In this document: positions 17,970 to 26,983 of the stretch, one piece after another
Numbering within the stretch: position 1 is the stretch's first letter
Layout: every line of letters begins with the position of its first letter
Source: AP-15 sp035503615
GTDB lineage: Bacteria > Pseudomonadota > Alphaproteobacteria > ATCC43930 > CGMCC-115725
Length of the DNA stretch: 64,000 nt
Direction of reading: 5' to 3'
Assembly: GCA_035503615.1 (NCBI GenBank)
Contig: DATJTI010000037.1
Span: 34,064-98,063 of the forward strand
Position numbers and translations under genes: made by a program
The notes under the pieces: model-generated
Databases searched by the model: none
What the model was told of the DNA's origin: nothing
What the model saw: the letters and a program-made list of their open reading frames with translations, nothing else

Positions 17970-19154
17970 ATGGCACGGGGCCTGATGCGCCTCTATGAAC
18001 GCATCGACGCGGTGCCGGCGCTGTCGGCCGAGGAGCGGCAGCTGATCGACAGCGTGCGGTTGCTGGCACGCGAGCGGGTCATGCCACGCGCCGCCGCTCA
18101 CGACCGCAGCGGCGAGTTTCCATGGGACAATGTCCGTGACATCAACGGGCTCGGCCTCAATCAGATGTTCGTGCCCGAAGCCTATGGCGGGGCGCCGCTG
18201 TCCTACGCCGCCTATCTCGCCTGCGTGCGCGAGCTGAGCCAGGCCTGTGCCGCGACCGGGATCATCTGGGCCACCAACTTCCACGCCGTCGCGCCGGTGA
18301 TCGATCACGGCAGCGAGGAGCAGAAACATCGGCTGCTGCCGCGGATCGCCGCCGGCGGGCTGGCGGCGCTGGCGATCACCGAGCCCGAGGCCGGGTCGGA
18401 CGCGACCCATATGACGACCCGCTTCACCGCCGAGGGTGACGATATCATCGTATCGGGCGGCAAGACTTTCATCACCAATGGCGATGTCGCCGACCTGATC
18501 CTGGTGTTTGGCAAATGGACGGGTAGCGCGGACCGCCGCCAGGCGATCTCGGCGCTGATCGTGGAAAAGGATAGGCCCGGCTTGCGGGTGCTGCGCCGCG
18601 AAGACAAGATGGGGCACCGCGCCTCCTCGACCGTGGCGCTCGCCTTCGAGGATTGCGTCGTGCCGCGCGCCAACCTGCTGGCCGGCCCCGGCGCCGGCCT
18701 GCCATTGCTGCTGGCGGCGCTGAACAAGTCGCGCCCGAGCATCGCTGCGCACGCGCTCGGCATCGCCCGCGCCGCGTTCGAAGATGCCCTCGCCTATGTC
18801 AACGAGCGGCGCCAGTCGGGCCGGCTGATCATCGAGTTTCAGGGCATCCAGTTTCTGCTCGCCGATCTCGCCGCCGAGCTTGCTCTGTGCGAGCGCTGGC
18901 TGTGGCACGTCGCCGGGCTTGTCGACACCGGTGCTGCCGATTTCGGTCCCGAGGCCTCGATCCTCAAACTGCGCGCCTCGGACCTGGCGATGCGGATGAC
19001 GACGGAAGCGGTACAGCTTTTCGGCGGCTACGGCTACATCAAGGACAACCGCGTCGAGCGGCTGATGCGTGATGCCAAGATCACCCAGATCTGGGAAGGC
19101 ACCAACCAGATCCACCGTCGCATCATCGGTCGCAGCCTGATCGCGCGCGCCTAG
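17970..19154 (+). CDS. Acyl-CoA dehydrogenase family protein
   Basis: A 394-residue flavoenzyme with the standard fold: N-terminal helices, the FAD/substrate motif ALAITEPEAGSDATHM and a beta-barrel. The C-terminal helical part has LFGGYGYIKDNRVERLMRDAK and IWEGTNQIHRR, where the Glu of WEGTNQ is the expected catalytic base. It oxidises an acyl-CoA to the enoyl-CoA and passes electrons to ETF. The acyl chain cannot be told from sequence. It starts 22 bases after moaB; a second in-frame ATG lies at 17985. Confidence 0.88.
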   Translation: MARGLMRLYERIDAVPALSAEERQLIDSVRLLARERVMPRAAAHDRSGEFPWDNVRDINGLGLNQMFVPEAYGGAPLSYAAYLACVRELSQACAATGIIWATNFHAVAPVIDHGSEEQKHRLLPRIAAGGLAALAITEPEAGSDATHMTTRFTAEGDDIIVSGGKTFITNGDVADLILVFGKWTGSADRRQAISALIVEKDRPGLRVLRREDKMGHRASSTVALAFEDCVVPRANLLAGPGAGLPLLLAALNKSRPSIAAHALGIARAAFEDALAYVNERRQSGRLIIEFQGIQFLLADLAAELALCERWLWHVAGLVDTGAADFGPEASILKLRASDLAMRMTTEAVQLFGGYGYIKDNRVERLMRDAKITQIWEGTNQIHRRIIGRSLIARA

Positions 19155-19258
19155 CATGCGGATCGCGCCCGGGTAGTGGCAGCGTCCGGCAACCGGGCTG
19201 CCGCAAACCCGCCATAATCGCGCCGTTTGCAGTGTCAACGCAGCAGCATCGGTGTTCC

Positions 19259-21316
19259 ATGCCCATCCGGCGGAGACTCGCGGTTCTGGCACTTCTCGGT
19301 TTCGCCATGGCCCAGCCGGCGCTGGCGCAGCAGCTGGCGCCGCCGGCGCGGGTCGGGACGATCACCTATGTCTCCGGGAATCTCGCATTCCACACCGCGG
19401 GCGAGACCCAGTGGTCGGCGGCCGGGGTCAACTATCCGGTTGCAACCGGAGGGTCGTTCTGGACCGACCCGCAGACCCGCGCTGAACTACAGATCGGTCC
19501 GAGCACGATCGACATGGCCGGTGGCACCGAGATCGACGTCACCAATCTCAACGAACAGGTCGCCCAGATCGCAATCCCGCAAGGGCGACTCTATCTGCAT
19601 TTGCGGCAGCTCGATACCGGCCAGAGCTTCGAGATCGATCTGCCGCAGGGTGCGGTGTGGCTGCTGCAGCCCGGCGCCTACGACATCGACGCGGGGACTC
19701 CCAGCCAGCCGGCACGCGTCGCCGTGTTCGACGGCAGTGCACGGTTTGTCGGCGGCGGCGCCGATATCGGCATCACCGCCGGGAATGCCGCGGTGTTGAG
19801 CGGGGCGAACCCGGTTGCCGCGCAATCGGCGCCAGCCCGTCCCGACGCGTTTGTCGCATGGTGCCGCGCCCGCGACTATCAGCAGAACCAGGTCGCGGCG
19901 GCGAGCCATTACATCTCGCCGCAGATGACCGGCTATGCCGACCTCGACCAGTACGGCAGCTGGCAGGCGAGCCCGCAATACGGCGAGATCTGGTATCCGA
20001 ACCAGGTCCCGCCGGGCTGGGTCCCGTACAGCGACGGACGCTGGGTGTGGATCGAGCCGTGGGGCTGGACCTGGGTCGGGCAAGAGCCATGGGGCTTCGC
20101 GCCGTTTCATTACGGCCGCTGGGCTTATGTCGGCGACCGCTGGGGCTGGGTTCCGGGCCAGTATGTGGCGCAGCCGGTCTATGCGCCGGCGCTCGTCGCT
20201 TTTGTCGGTGCGGCAGCCGGCGTGGCGATCGCGAATGCGGCCGGCCCGGCGGTCGGCTGGTTTCCGCTGGCGCCGGGCGAAACCTACTGGCCGGGCTATA
20301 CCCGCAACGTCAATTACATCCGCAATGTCAACATTGCCAACGTCCACAATATCAACACCATCGTAAACCGGTCCAACGGTGTGCCGCCGGCCGAGGCGGC
20401 GCGAAACGAATTCGCCAATCGCCGGTTCGCGACCGTGGTGCCGCGGCAGGTCTTTGCCAATGCCGATCCGGTGGCATCCCACGCGCTGCATGTGGCGCCG
20501 GCAGCGCTGGCAGCAGCCCCGGTGGCGCTGCACCCGCCGGCATTGCGGCCCGCGGCCAGGCCGGCAGCGGTCGCCGCACGCGGTCCGGCGGCAACGCGCC
20601 CGGTGCCGCGCGGCCCGGGCAAACCGCCGCCAGGCCATCCGGCCGGTCCGGCGCACACCGCGGCACTGCCGCCACGTCCGGGCGCTAACGGCGCCGGTAC
20701 CGCCGGCCCGCACGCCCCTGGTGGCCCGCACGCTCCTGGCCCGGCGAGCGCAGCCCGCCCATCCGAAGCCGCTCACCCCGCAGCCGCTCACCCGGGGCGG
20801 CCCTCCGCCCCCGAACGCGGCGTTCCGGCCGCGATCGGTCCGGCGCACACGGCAGCGCTGCCCCCTGCCGCGCATCATCCCAGCGCGCATCATCCGGGCG
20901 CACCGCGGTCCACGGTGGCGGCCCGGCCTGCGGGCGCGCCGGCGGCACACCCGGCTGCCCTCGCGGCACCCCATCACGAGGCACCGTCACGGCCGGCACC
21001 GGCGCCGCATCCCGAGGCGCGGATCGTCAGGCCGGCAGCCCCGATCGCCCGGCCCGCTCCCGCCCGACCAGCTCCCGCCCGACCAGCTCCTGCCCGACCA
21101 GCTCCCGCCCGGCCCGCTCCCGCCGCCCATCGGCCGGCTCCCGCCATTGTCCGGCCAGCGCCGGTGGCACGGCCGATGCCGGTGTCCCGGCCGCCGGCGG
21201 CACATCCAGCGCCAGCCGCCGCCCGGCCGCATCCGCCGGCGGCACATCCGGCGCCGGCCGCCCACCGGGCTGCGCCCGCGCGCGGCGGGGCAAAACCAGA
21301 GGAGAGGCACGAATAG
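19259..21316 (+). CDS. FecR/DUF6600-type secreted protein with long Pro/Ala-rich tail
   Basis: A 685-residue exported protein. It has a signal peptide (MPIRRRLAVLALLGFAMAQPALAQ), then a FecR-like region (VGTITYVSGNLAFHTAG ... AELQIGPSTIDMAGGTEIDV). A DUF6600-like aromatic block of Trp/Gly/Tyr repeats follows (WYPNQVPPGWVPYSDGRWVW, EPWGWTWVGQEPWGFAPF, YGRWAYVGDRWGWVPGQY). The last 300 residues are low-complexity Pro/Ala/His, including tandem PARPA pentamers. Known FecR relatives sense or anchor at the envelope, but this family has no assigned role. The start at the signal peptide (19259) is preferred to an in-frame GTG at 19232. Confidence 0.78.
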   Translation: MPIRRRLAVLALLGFAMAQPALAQQLAPPARVGTITYVSGNLAFHTAGETQWSAAGVNYPVATGGSFWTDPQTRAELQIGPSTIDMAGGTEIDVTNLNEQVAQIAIPQGRLYLHLRQLDTGQSFEIDLPQGAVWLLQPGAYDIDAGTPSQPARVAVFDGSARFVGGGADIGITAGNAAVLSGANPVAAQSAPARPDAFVAWCRARDYQQNQVAAASHYISPQMTGYADLDQYGSWQASPQYGEIWYPNQVPPGWVPYSDGRWVWIEPWGWTWVGQEPWGFAPFHYGRWAYVGDRWGWVPGQYVAQPVYAPALVAFVGAAAGVAIANAAGPAVGWFPLAPGETYWPGYTRNVNYIRNVNIANVHNINTIVNRSNGVPPAEAARNEFANRRFATVVPRQVFANADPVASHALHVAPAALAAAPVALHPPALRPAARPAAVAARGPAATRPVPRGPGKPPPGHPAGPAHTAALPPRPGANGAGTAGPHAPGGPHAPGPASAARPSEAAHPAAAHPGRPSAPERGVPAAIGPAHTAALPPAAHHPSAHHPGAPRSTVAARPAGAPAAHPAALAAPHHEAPSRPAPAPHPEARIVRPAAPIARPAPARPAPARPAPARPAPARPAPAAHRPAPAIVRPAPVARPMPVSRPPAAHPAPAAARPHPPAAHPAPAAHRAAPARGGAKPEERHE

Positions 21317-21421
21317 GCGTGGGCCGTCGCACCATCGCGATCGCGCAATCAAGGAACACCGCCGGTCGCCGAGAGCGGCGCCCGGTGGCGCCGTTCCGGC
21401 CTGCCCCGCCCGTCGCGGCAC

Positions 21422-21452
21422 CGAGACCATGATCGATACGATCATGGTCTCG
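21422..21452 (+). terminator. Strong hairpin, probable intrinsic terminator
   Basis: The arms CGAGACCATGATCG (21422-21435) and CGATCATGGTCTCG (21439-21452) are perfect 14-bp complements around a 3-base loop, followed on the plus strand by TCTTTT. It lies about 105 bases past the DUF6600-type gene. Its right arm begins the dispersed repeat copy 2. Confidence 0.7.
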
Positions 21453-21525
21453 TCTTTTGGGACCGAGAGTAGGATTCACGCTTGAAATGGAAGTTCTGCG
21501 TCCATTTCATGCGATCCTGCTCTAG
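21441..21525. repeat. Dispersed hairpin repeat, copy 2
   Basis: About 85 bp similar to 11305-11388. It contains GAAATGGA and TCCATTTC in inverted orientation (21484-21491 and 21501-21508). The pairing extends imperfectly outward through AGTAGGAT and ATCCTGCT. The terminal CTAG supplies the TAG stop of the minus-strand threonine-synthase-like gene (21522-21524). Confidence 0.85.
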
Positions 21526-22682
21526 AATTCGAGAAGCTCGCCGATTCGCTCGGCCGCCTTGAGGCCCGAGCCAGTCAGCACGACAATTGTCGTCTCGGTG
21601 CCGGCGATCGTGCCGTCATCCACGAGCCGGGTCAGCGCCGCAGCCGCGGTTGCGGCGGTCGGCTCGACAAACAACCCGAGGCGGCCGAGCGCCAGCAATG
21701 CCGGTCCGATCTCGGCCTCGGCCACTGCGACGACCGCGCCCCGCGAGCGACGCAAGGCCCGCAGCACCGCGCCGCCGCGCACCGGCCGCAAGGTCGCGAT
21801 GCCGTCGGCAATCGTCGGCGCGGTGGCGAACGGCACCAGCTCCTGCGCACCCGCCTCCCAAGCGGCGGCAAGGGCTGCGCAATTCGCCGCCTGCACCGCG
21901 AACAGCCGTGGCCGCGCTTTGATCTCGCCGGCTTTTTCGAGCGCATCGAAACCGCGTTCGAGACCGAGGATGTTGCTGCCATAGCCGGTCGGCACGAGAA
22001 TGTTGTCGGGCAGGCGGAACCCCAGCTGCTCCCATAATTCGAACGCCAGCGTCTTGGTGCCTTCGATGAAGTACGGGTGCCAGTTGTGGCTGGCATAAAA
22101 GCTGCCGGTGGCGGCGAGTGCGGCCTCGGCGACCGCCTGGCGACTGCCGGGCACGCGGCAGAGCTCAGCCCCGGCGGCGGCGATCTGCACCAGCTTTGCC
22201 CGTGGCGCATCCGCCGGAACATAGATGCGGCAGGGAATGCCGGCCGCCGCCGCGTAGGAGGCAATCGACGATCCGGCATTGCCCGAGGAATCCTCGTGGA
22301 TCGGGCCAATCCCGGTTTCGGTCAGATGCCCGACCTCGATCAGGTGATTGATCATCGCCGCACTGCCGCGATCCTTGAACGATCCGGTCGGCATCTGCGA
22401 TTCGAGCTTGAACCAAGCCGGCACCCCGGCCCAATCGCGGCGCACCAGCGGGGTCCAGCCCTCGCCAAGCGATACGCTGGGCGGGGCCCGCAGCGCCAGC
22501 GCCGATGCATAGCGCCAGAGCGAGGCTTCGCCGGTCGCGATGTCGCCGCGCCGCAGGCCGGGGCCGGGCTCGAGATCGACGGGACCGCCGCAATCGCAAC
22601 GCCAGAGCGGCCGGTCGGCGGCCCGGCTGCGTCCACAGGTCGGGCAAAGATAGGCCGGGTCGAGGTGAGTCGGGGTCGTCAT
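21522..22682 (-). CDS. Threonine synthase-like pyridoxal-phosphate enzyme
   Basis: A 386-residue fold-type II PLP enzyme. It has an N-terminal zinc-ribbon-like Cys pattern (CPTCG, CDCGG), then GEGWTPLV and the PLP lysine in PTGSFKDRGS (about residue 102). Further motifs are SSGNAGSSIASYAA, the phosphate-binding PTGYGSNILG and VLTGSGLKA near the end. This is the layout of threonine synthase and related beta-eliminating or deaminating enzymes. Whether it makes threonine here is not proven, because the family includes paralogues of other specificity. Its stop codon is part of a dispersed repeat. Confidence 0.82.
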   Translation of the reverse strand: MTTPTHLDPAYLCPTCGRSRAADRPLWRCDCGGPVDLEPGPGLRRGDIATGEASLWRYASALALRAPPSVSLGEGWTPLVRRDWAGVPAWFKLESQMPTGSFKDRGSAAMINHLIEVGHLTETGIGPIHEDSSGNAGSSIASYAAAAGIPCRIYVPADAPRAKLVQIAAAGAELCRVPGSRQAVAEAALAATGSFYASHNWHPYFIEGTKTLAFELWEQLGFRLPDNILVPTGYGSNILGLERGFDALEKAGEIKARPRLFAVQAANCAALAAAWEAGAQELVPFATAPTIADGIATLRPVRGGAVLRALRRSRGAVVAVAEAEIGPALLALGRLGLFVEPTAATAAAALTRLVDDGTIAGTETTIVVLTGSGLKAAERIGELLEF

Positions 22683-22807
22683 CGCTATATCAATGTCCCC
22701 GGGAGATCGTGTTGTCGGAGGAAGTGCGGCCGCGGCCGGCGATCAGCCGCTCCCCGGCAGCATTGCACTCGATTGTGCGAACCTCCGATCGTAGAAGCCC
22801 GAGTTGC

Positions 22808-22830
22808 ATCACGCTTCAAAATCACGCTTC
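22808..22830. repeat. Short direct duplication at a gene end
   Basis: ATCACGCTTC at 22808-22817 and 22821-22830 (period 13). It straddles the stop of the small minus-strand gene 22822-23040. Confidence 0.75.
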
Positions 22831-23040
22831 GCGGTAGCCGCAATCGAGGACGCGGGCCGGACCTTCGACCTCCGACTCCAGCAGCCGCACGCTCCATTCC
22901 CTGATACGCCCGCCGCTTTTCTGGAATTTCTTGTTTACTTCGTCCATCGCCAATTCCTTGGCTTGTTGATCGTTTTCGGCAATTACCGTCGTGTAGTAGA
23001 TTTCTTCGCCCAACGACCGGATGCAGCTGAACTTGTTCAT
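22822..23040 (-). CDS. Small conserved-looking protein of unknown function
   Basis: A 72-residue cytoplasmic protein beginning MNKFSCIRSLGEEIYYTTVIAENDQ, with charged helices in the middle. There is no signal peptide, membrane segment or recognised domain. The case for a real gene is the strong AGGAGG eight bases before the ATG, plus balanced composition with many Glu, Lys and Asn, unlike the Arg/Ala/Pro-rich products of non-coding frames here. It is divergent from the aminotransferase gene. Confidence 0.65.
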   Translation of the reverse strand: MNKFSCIRSLGEEIYYTTVIAENDQQAKELAMDEVNKKFQKSGGRIREWSVRLLESEVEGPARVLDCGYREA

Positions 23041-23221
23041 GACTCCGCCCTCCTGAGTTTGGCTCGATCCTATGCGTCCATCCCGTTGCGATCAACAGCA
23101 GGCCGCCGCCGGTTTTCCCGGGGGCACCTGCCCTTGCCGGGCGTCCGCCGCTCGCGATGGCTTCACAGCACCGGCGATCGCCTATAGGCTGCAGTGTTTG
23201 TCTTTCACATTCAGGCCGATC

Positions 23222-24424
23222 ATGTCCTTCCTCGCCGACCGTCTCGCCCGCGTAAAGCCGTCACCGACGATGGCCATGACCGCGCTCGCCACCGAATTGA
23301 AGGCGGCAGGACGCGACATCGTCAGCCTGTCGGTCGGCGAGCCCGATTTCGACACGCCCGCGAATATCCAGGAAGCGGCGATCGCGGCAATGCGGCGCGG
23401 CGAGACGCGCTACACGACTTTTGACGGCACGATCGAACTGAAGCGTGCGGTGGCGCAGAAGTTCAAGCGCGAGAACGGGCTCGACTACGACACCGCGCAG
23501 ATCACGATCGGCTCGGGCGGCAAGCAGGTGCTGTACAATGCGATGGTCGCCACGATCAATCCGGGCGACGAGGTCGTGATCCCCGCACCCTTCTGGGTGT
23601 CGTACCCGGAGATGGTGCTGTTGTGCGACGGTACTCCGGTGCCGGTGCCGTGTCCGCAGAACAACGGCTTCCGGCTGCGCCCCGAGGACCTCGACGCGGC
23701 GATCACGCCCAGGACCAAATGGCTCATTTTGAACTCGCCCTCGAACCCGAGCGGTGCTGCCTATAGCGAGGCCGAACTGAAGGCGGTCGCCGAGGTGCTG
23801 CTGCACCACCCGCAGGTCTGGGTCATGACCGACGACATGTATGAGCACGTGATCTACGACGATTTCGCGTACCGGACGATCGCCCAGGTCGAGCCGCGCC
23901 TCTATGAGCGCACGCTGACGGTCAACGGCGTCTCGAAGGCCTATTGCATGACCGGCTGGCGGATCGGCTATGGCGGCGGGCCGACCGCGCTGATCAAGGC
24001 GATGGGAGCGATCCAGTCGAACTCGACCGCGAACCCGTGCTCGATCAGCCAGGCCGCGGCGATCGAGGCGCTGAACGGACCGCAGGATTTCATCCCGGTG
24101 CACACCAGGAAGTTCCAGGAGCGACGCGACCTGGTTGTCGATCTGCTGAACCGCATCCCCGGCCTGTTCTGCCCACGGCCCGAGGGTGCCTTTTACGTCT
24201 ATCCGTCCTGCGCCGGGGTGATCGGCAAGCGCACCCCCGGAGGCAAGACGATCGCCGGCGACGAGGACTTTGTGCGCTACCTGCTCGAGGAAGAGGGTGT
24301 GGCGGTCGTGCATGGCGAGGCGTTCGGCCTGTCACCGCATTTCCGCATCTCCTACGCGACCTCGACCGCGGTGCTGCGCGACGCCTGTGCACGCATCGAG
24401 CGCGCCTGCTGCGCCCTGGCCTAG
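23222..24424 (+). CDS. Pyridoxal-phosphate-dependent aminotransferase (aspartate aminotransferase type)
   Basis: A 400-residue fold-type I aminotransferase with family motifs in order: SLSVGEPDFDTP near the start, YTTFDGTIELK, ILNSPSNPSGAAYS, and the PLP lysine in NGVSKAYCMTGWRIGY. The conserved Arg that binds the substrate carboxylate is in HFRISYATS near the C-terminus. It most resembles aspartate (or aspartate/prephenate) aminotransferases of alphaproteobacteria, converting aspartate and 2-oxoglutarate to oxaloacetate and glutamate. The ATG at 23222 opens with MSFLADRLARVKPSPT, the usual family start. Confidence 0.9.
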   Translation: MSFLADRLARVKPSPTMAMTALATELKAAGRDIVSLSVGEPDFDTPANIQEAAIAAMRRGETRYTTFDGTIELKRAVAQKFKRENGLDYDTAQITIGSGGKQVLYNAMVATINPGDEVVIPAPFWVSYPEMVLLCDGTPVPVPCPQNNGFRLRPEDLDAAITPRTKWLILNSPSNPSGAAYSEAELKAVAEVLLHHPQVWVMTDDMYEHVIYDDFAYRTIAQVEPRLYERTLTVNGVSKAYCMTGWRIGYGGGPTALIKAMGAIQSNSTANPCSISQAAAIEALNGPQDFIPVHTRKFQERRDLVVDLLNRIPGLFCPRPEGAFYVYPSCAGVIGKRTPGGKTIAGDEDFVRYLLEEEGVAVVHGEAFGLSPHFRISYATSTAVLRDACARIERACCALA

Positions 24425-24663
24425 TACATGCACGAGAATGCAGCGGCGTCTACTACGAAGCTGGATTCGCGCACGGCCTTGGGCGTCGCGTGATTTTTAC
24501 ATGCAAACGAGAAGAAATAGACAATTTGCATTTTGACGTTAGACAGTACAATACAATCCCGTGGGCGACACCGACCGAAATTGTTACGCCATTGCAAAAT
24601 CGTATCCTCGCGCTGTTTGGCGCAGGTCCTTTGAAGCCGGATGCCAAGCCACTGCCGACCTGA
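24424..24663 (+). pseudogene. Remnant of a nucleoside 2-deoxyribosyltransferase-like gene (3' end only)
   Basis: In one open frame right after the aminotransferase stop, the sequence encodes GVYYEAGFAHGLGRRVIFTC, then REEIDNLHFDVRQYNTIPW and about 35 more residues to a TGA. VYYEAGFAxGLGxxVIxxC...LHFDxRQYN is the C-terminal signature of the nucleoside 2-deoxyribosyltransferase-like family. No start codon, ribosome-binding site or N-terminal half is present; the frame enters from inside the aminotransferase gene in another phase. Codon use (aga, aca, ata, tta-like, att) and base composition are markedly more AT-rich than the neighbours, suggesting a foreign gene truncated on arrival or later. 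Confidence 0.75.
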
Positions 24664-24840
24664 TCTGCACGAGATATCCAGCAATTGGCTCCGCTCCGCG
24701 CCAGATAGGGGCAGCTTCGCCAGATTTCGGTTGCCATCCGGCGGGCCGACAGGCGACGATTGCCACCATAGATCGGGCGCTGGCGGGCCGTGACCGTGGC
24801 CCTTCTCGGGCGTCCAACAAGATGGCTGGAGGCGCCTCCA

Positions 24841-26883
24841 ATGGCGAATACGTCCGCGAATGCACCGGCAGCCCCGCGCTGCGCTGCCCTGATCGGGCCG
24901 TATCTCTCGGGCAAGACCACGCTGCTCGAAGCATTGCTGCACGCCAGCGGCACGACCGGCCGGCGCGGCAGCGTGCGCGACGGCAACTCGGTCGGCGACC
25001 ATTCCCCCGAAGCGCGCGCGCGGCAGATGTCGACCGAAGTCAATGTCGCCGGCGCGAGCTTTCTCGGCGATCCGTGGACGATCCTCGATTGCCCCGGCTC
25101 GGTCGAGCTGCTCTACGAGGCGCAGGGCGCGCTCTTGGCGAGCGATGTCGCGGTCGTCGTCGTCGAGCCCGAGGTCGAGCGCGCGCTGACGATCAGCCCG
25201 CTGTTGCGCTTTCTCGACCAGCACAAGATCCCGCACATGGTTTTCATCAACAAGATGGACAACGCCAATGCGCGGGTGCGGGACGTGCTGGCGGCGCTGC
25301 AGTCGGTGTCAAGCCGGCCCCTGGTGCTGCGCCAGGTGCCGCTGCGCGATGCTGAATCCGAGATCACCGGCTATGTCGATCTGGTCAGCGAGCGCGCCTA
25401 CCGCTACCGCCCGGGCCAGGCTTCGGACCTGATCCCGTTGCCCGACGGCTTCTGGGACGAGGAGCGCGCCACCCGTACCGGCCTGATCGAAAAGCTCGCG
25501 GATTTCGACGACACCCTCCTCGAGCAGCTGCTCGAAGAGGTCGAGCCGCCAAAGGAGGAGATCTATCGCCACCTGACGCGGACGCTGAAGGGCGGGCAGG
25601 TGGTACCAGTGTTTCTCGGCTCGGGGCTGGCCGATTATGGGGTGCGCCGGCTATGGAAAGCGCTGCGTCACGAGACGCCGTCGCCGCAGGAAACCGCTTC
25701 CCGGCTCGGCATCGTCGCCGACGGCGAACCCTTGGCGCAGATCATCAAGACGTTTCATCTGCCGCATACCGGCAAGCTGTCGCTGGCTCGGGTGTGGCGC
25801 GGCACGATCACCGAGGGCATGGTGCTGAACGGCACCCGTGTCGCCGGGCTCTTGCGGGTGACGGGCGGACAGCACGAGAAGATCGCCGCCGCGCAGGCGG
25901 GCGAGGTCGTTGGGCTGACCCGGATGGAGGACATCGCGACCGGCGACGTCCTGACCCCGTCCGGCAAGGCTGATCCGCTGCCGCGGCCGGAGCGCCCGCA
26001 GCCGGTGTTCGGGCTTGCGATCGCCTCGGAAAAGCGCGCCGACGATGTCAAATTAACGGGTGCGATCGGCAAGCTCGTCGAGGAAGACCCGACCCTCGAG
26101 CTCGATCAGAATGCCGACACCCAGGAAATGGTGCTGTGGGGACAAGGCGACATCCACCTGCAGATCGCGATGGACCGGCTGCGCAATCGCCATAACCTCG
26201 CGGTCAACGGCCGGCCGGCGGCGGTCCCGTACAAGGAGACGGTCCGCCACGGCACCCAACAGCATTCCCGTTTCAAGCGGCAGAGCGGCGGGCACGGCCA
26301 GTTCGCCGATGTGACGATCGAGGTCAAGGCGCTGCCGCGCGGCTCGGGGTTCAATTTCACCGACAGCGTGGTCGGCGGGGCAATCCCGCGCAACTACATC
26401 CCGGCGGTCGAGGAGGGTGTCGTCGAAGCGCTGCAGCGCGGCCCGCTCGGCTTCCCGGTGGTCGACATCGCGGTCAATCTGATCACCGGGCAGTTCCACG
26501 CCGTCGACAGCTCGGACCAGGCATTTCATACCGCCGGCCGGCAGGGCGTCCAGGAAGCGCTGCCGAAATGCGAGCCGATCCTGTTGGAGCCGATCGACCA
26601 GGTCGAGATTTCGGTGCCGAACGCGTTCACCGCACGGGTGCAGCGGCTGGTTTCCGGCCGCCGCGGCCAGATCCTCGGTTTTGACGCCAAGCCCGATTGG
26701 CCCGGCTGGGACGTGGTCAGCGCGCATATGCCGCAGAGCGAACTGCACGACCTGATCGTCGAATTGCGCTCGCTGACACTGGGTGTCGGCAGCTTCGCGC
26801 ATCGCTTTGACCATATGCAGGAGCTGACCGGCCGGCCGGCCGAGAAAGTGCTGGCGCAGCGCACCGCCGACGCCGCGCAATAG
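24841..26883 (+). CDS. Elongation factor G-like GTPase
   Basis: A 680-residue translational GTPase. The G1 loop is GPYLSGKTTLLEALL, G3 is DCPGSVEL and G4 is NKMDNANARV. Domain II (GKLSLARVWRGTITEGMVL) is followed by domains III-V with the EF-G motif HGQFADVTIEVKALPRG and the C-terminal fold. The G1 lacks the AHIDAGKTT of canonical EF-G, and switch I reads ARQMSTEVNV in place of ERGITI. This places it in the EF-G-like/EF-G2 group of uncertain function rather than the main fusA. GGAGG lies eight bases before the ATG. An upstream in-frame extension (24790) is less likely. Confidence 0.88.
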   Translation: MANTSANAPAAPRCAALIGPYLSGKTTLLEALLHASGTTGRRGSVRDGNSVGDHSPEARARQMSTEVNVAGASFLGDPWTILDCPGSVELLYEAQGALLASDVAVVVVEPEVERALTISPLLRFLDQHKIPHMVFINKMDNANARVRDVLAALQSVSSRPLVLRQVPLRDAESEITGYVDLVSERAYRYRPGQASDLIPLPDGFWDEERATRTGLIEKLADFDDTLLEQLLEEVEPPKEEIYRHLTRTLKGGQVVPVFLGSGLADYGVRRLWKALRHETPSPQETASRLGIVADGEPLAQIIKTFHLPHTGKLSLARVWRGTITEGMVLNGTRVAGLLRVTGGQHEKIAAAQAGEVVGLTRMEDIATGDVLTPSGKADPLPRPERPQPVFGLAIASEKRADDVKLTGAIGKLVEEDPTLELDQNADTQEMVLWGQGDIHLQIAMDRLRNRHNLAVNGRPAAVPYKETVRHGTQQHSRFKRQSGGHGQFADVTIEVKALPRGSGFNFTDSVVGGAIPRNYIPAVEEGVVEALQRGPLGFPVVDIAVNLITGQFHAVDSSDQAFHTAGRQGVQEALPKCEPILLEPIDQVEISVPNAFTARVQRLVSGRRGQILGFDAKPDWPGWDVVSAHMPQSELHDLIVELRSLTLGVGSFAHRFDHMQELTGRPAEKVLAQRTADAAQ

Positions 26884-26983
26884 CCGGGTAAGCAGGTGGG
26901 ACCGCCGATGATCGCGAAAGCGTGACTTGGCGCCCGCCGGCAGCGCCCCAGATTCTGCACCGCAACGATTTGCAGGTGCGGCG

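Noticed and set aside
24790..24840. Upstream GTG extension of the EF-G-like gene
   Set aside because: The ATG at 24841 has GGAGG eight bases before it. The extension adds sequence unlike the family.
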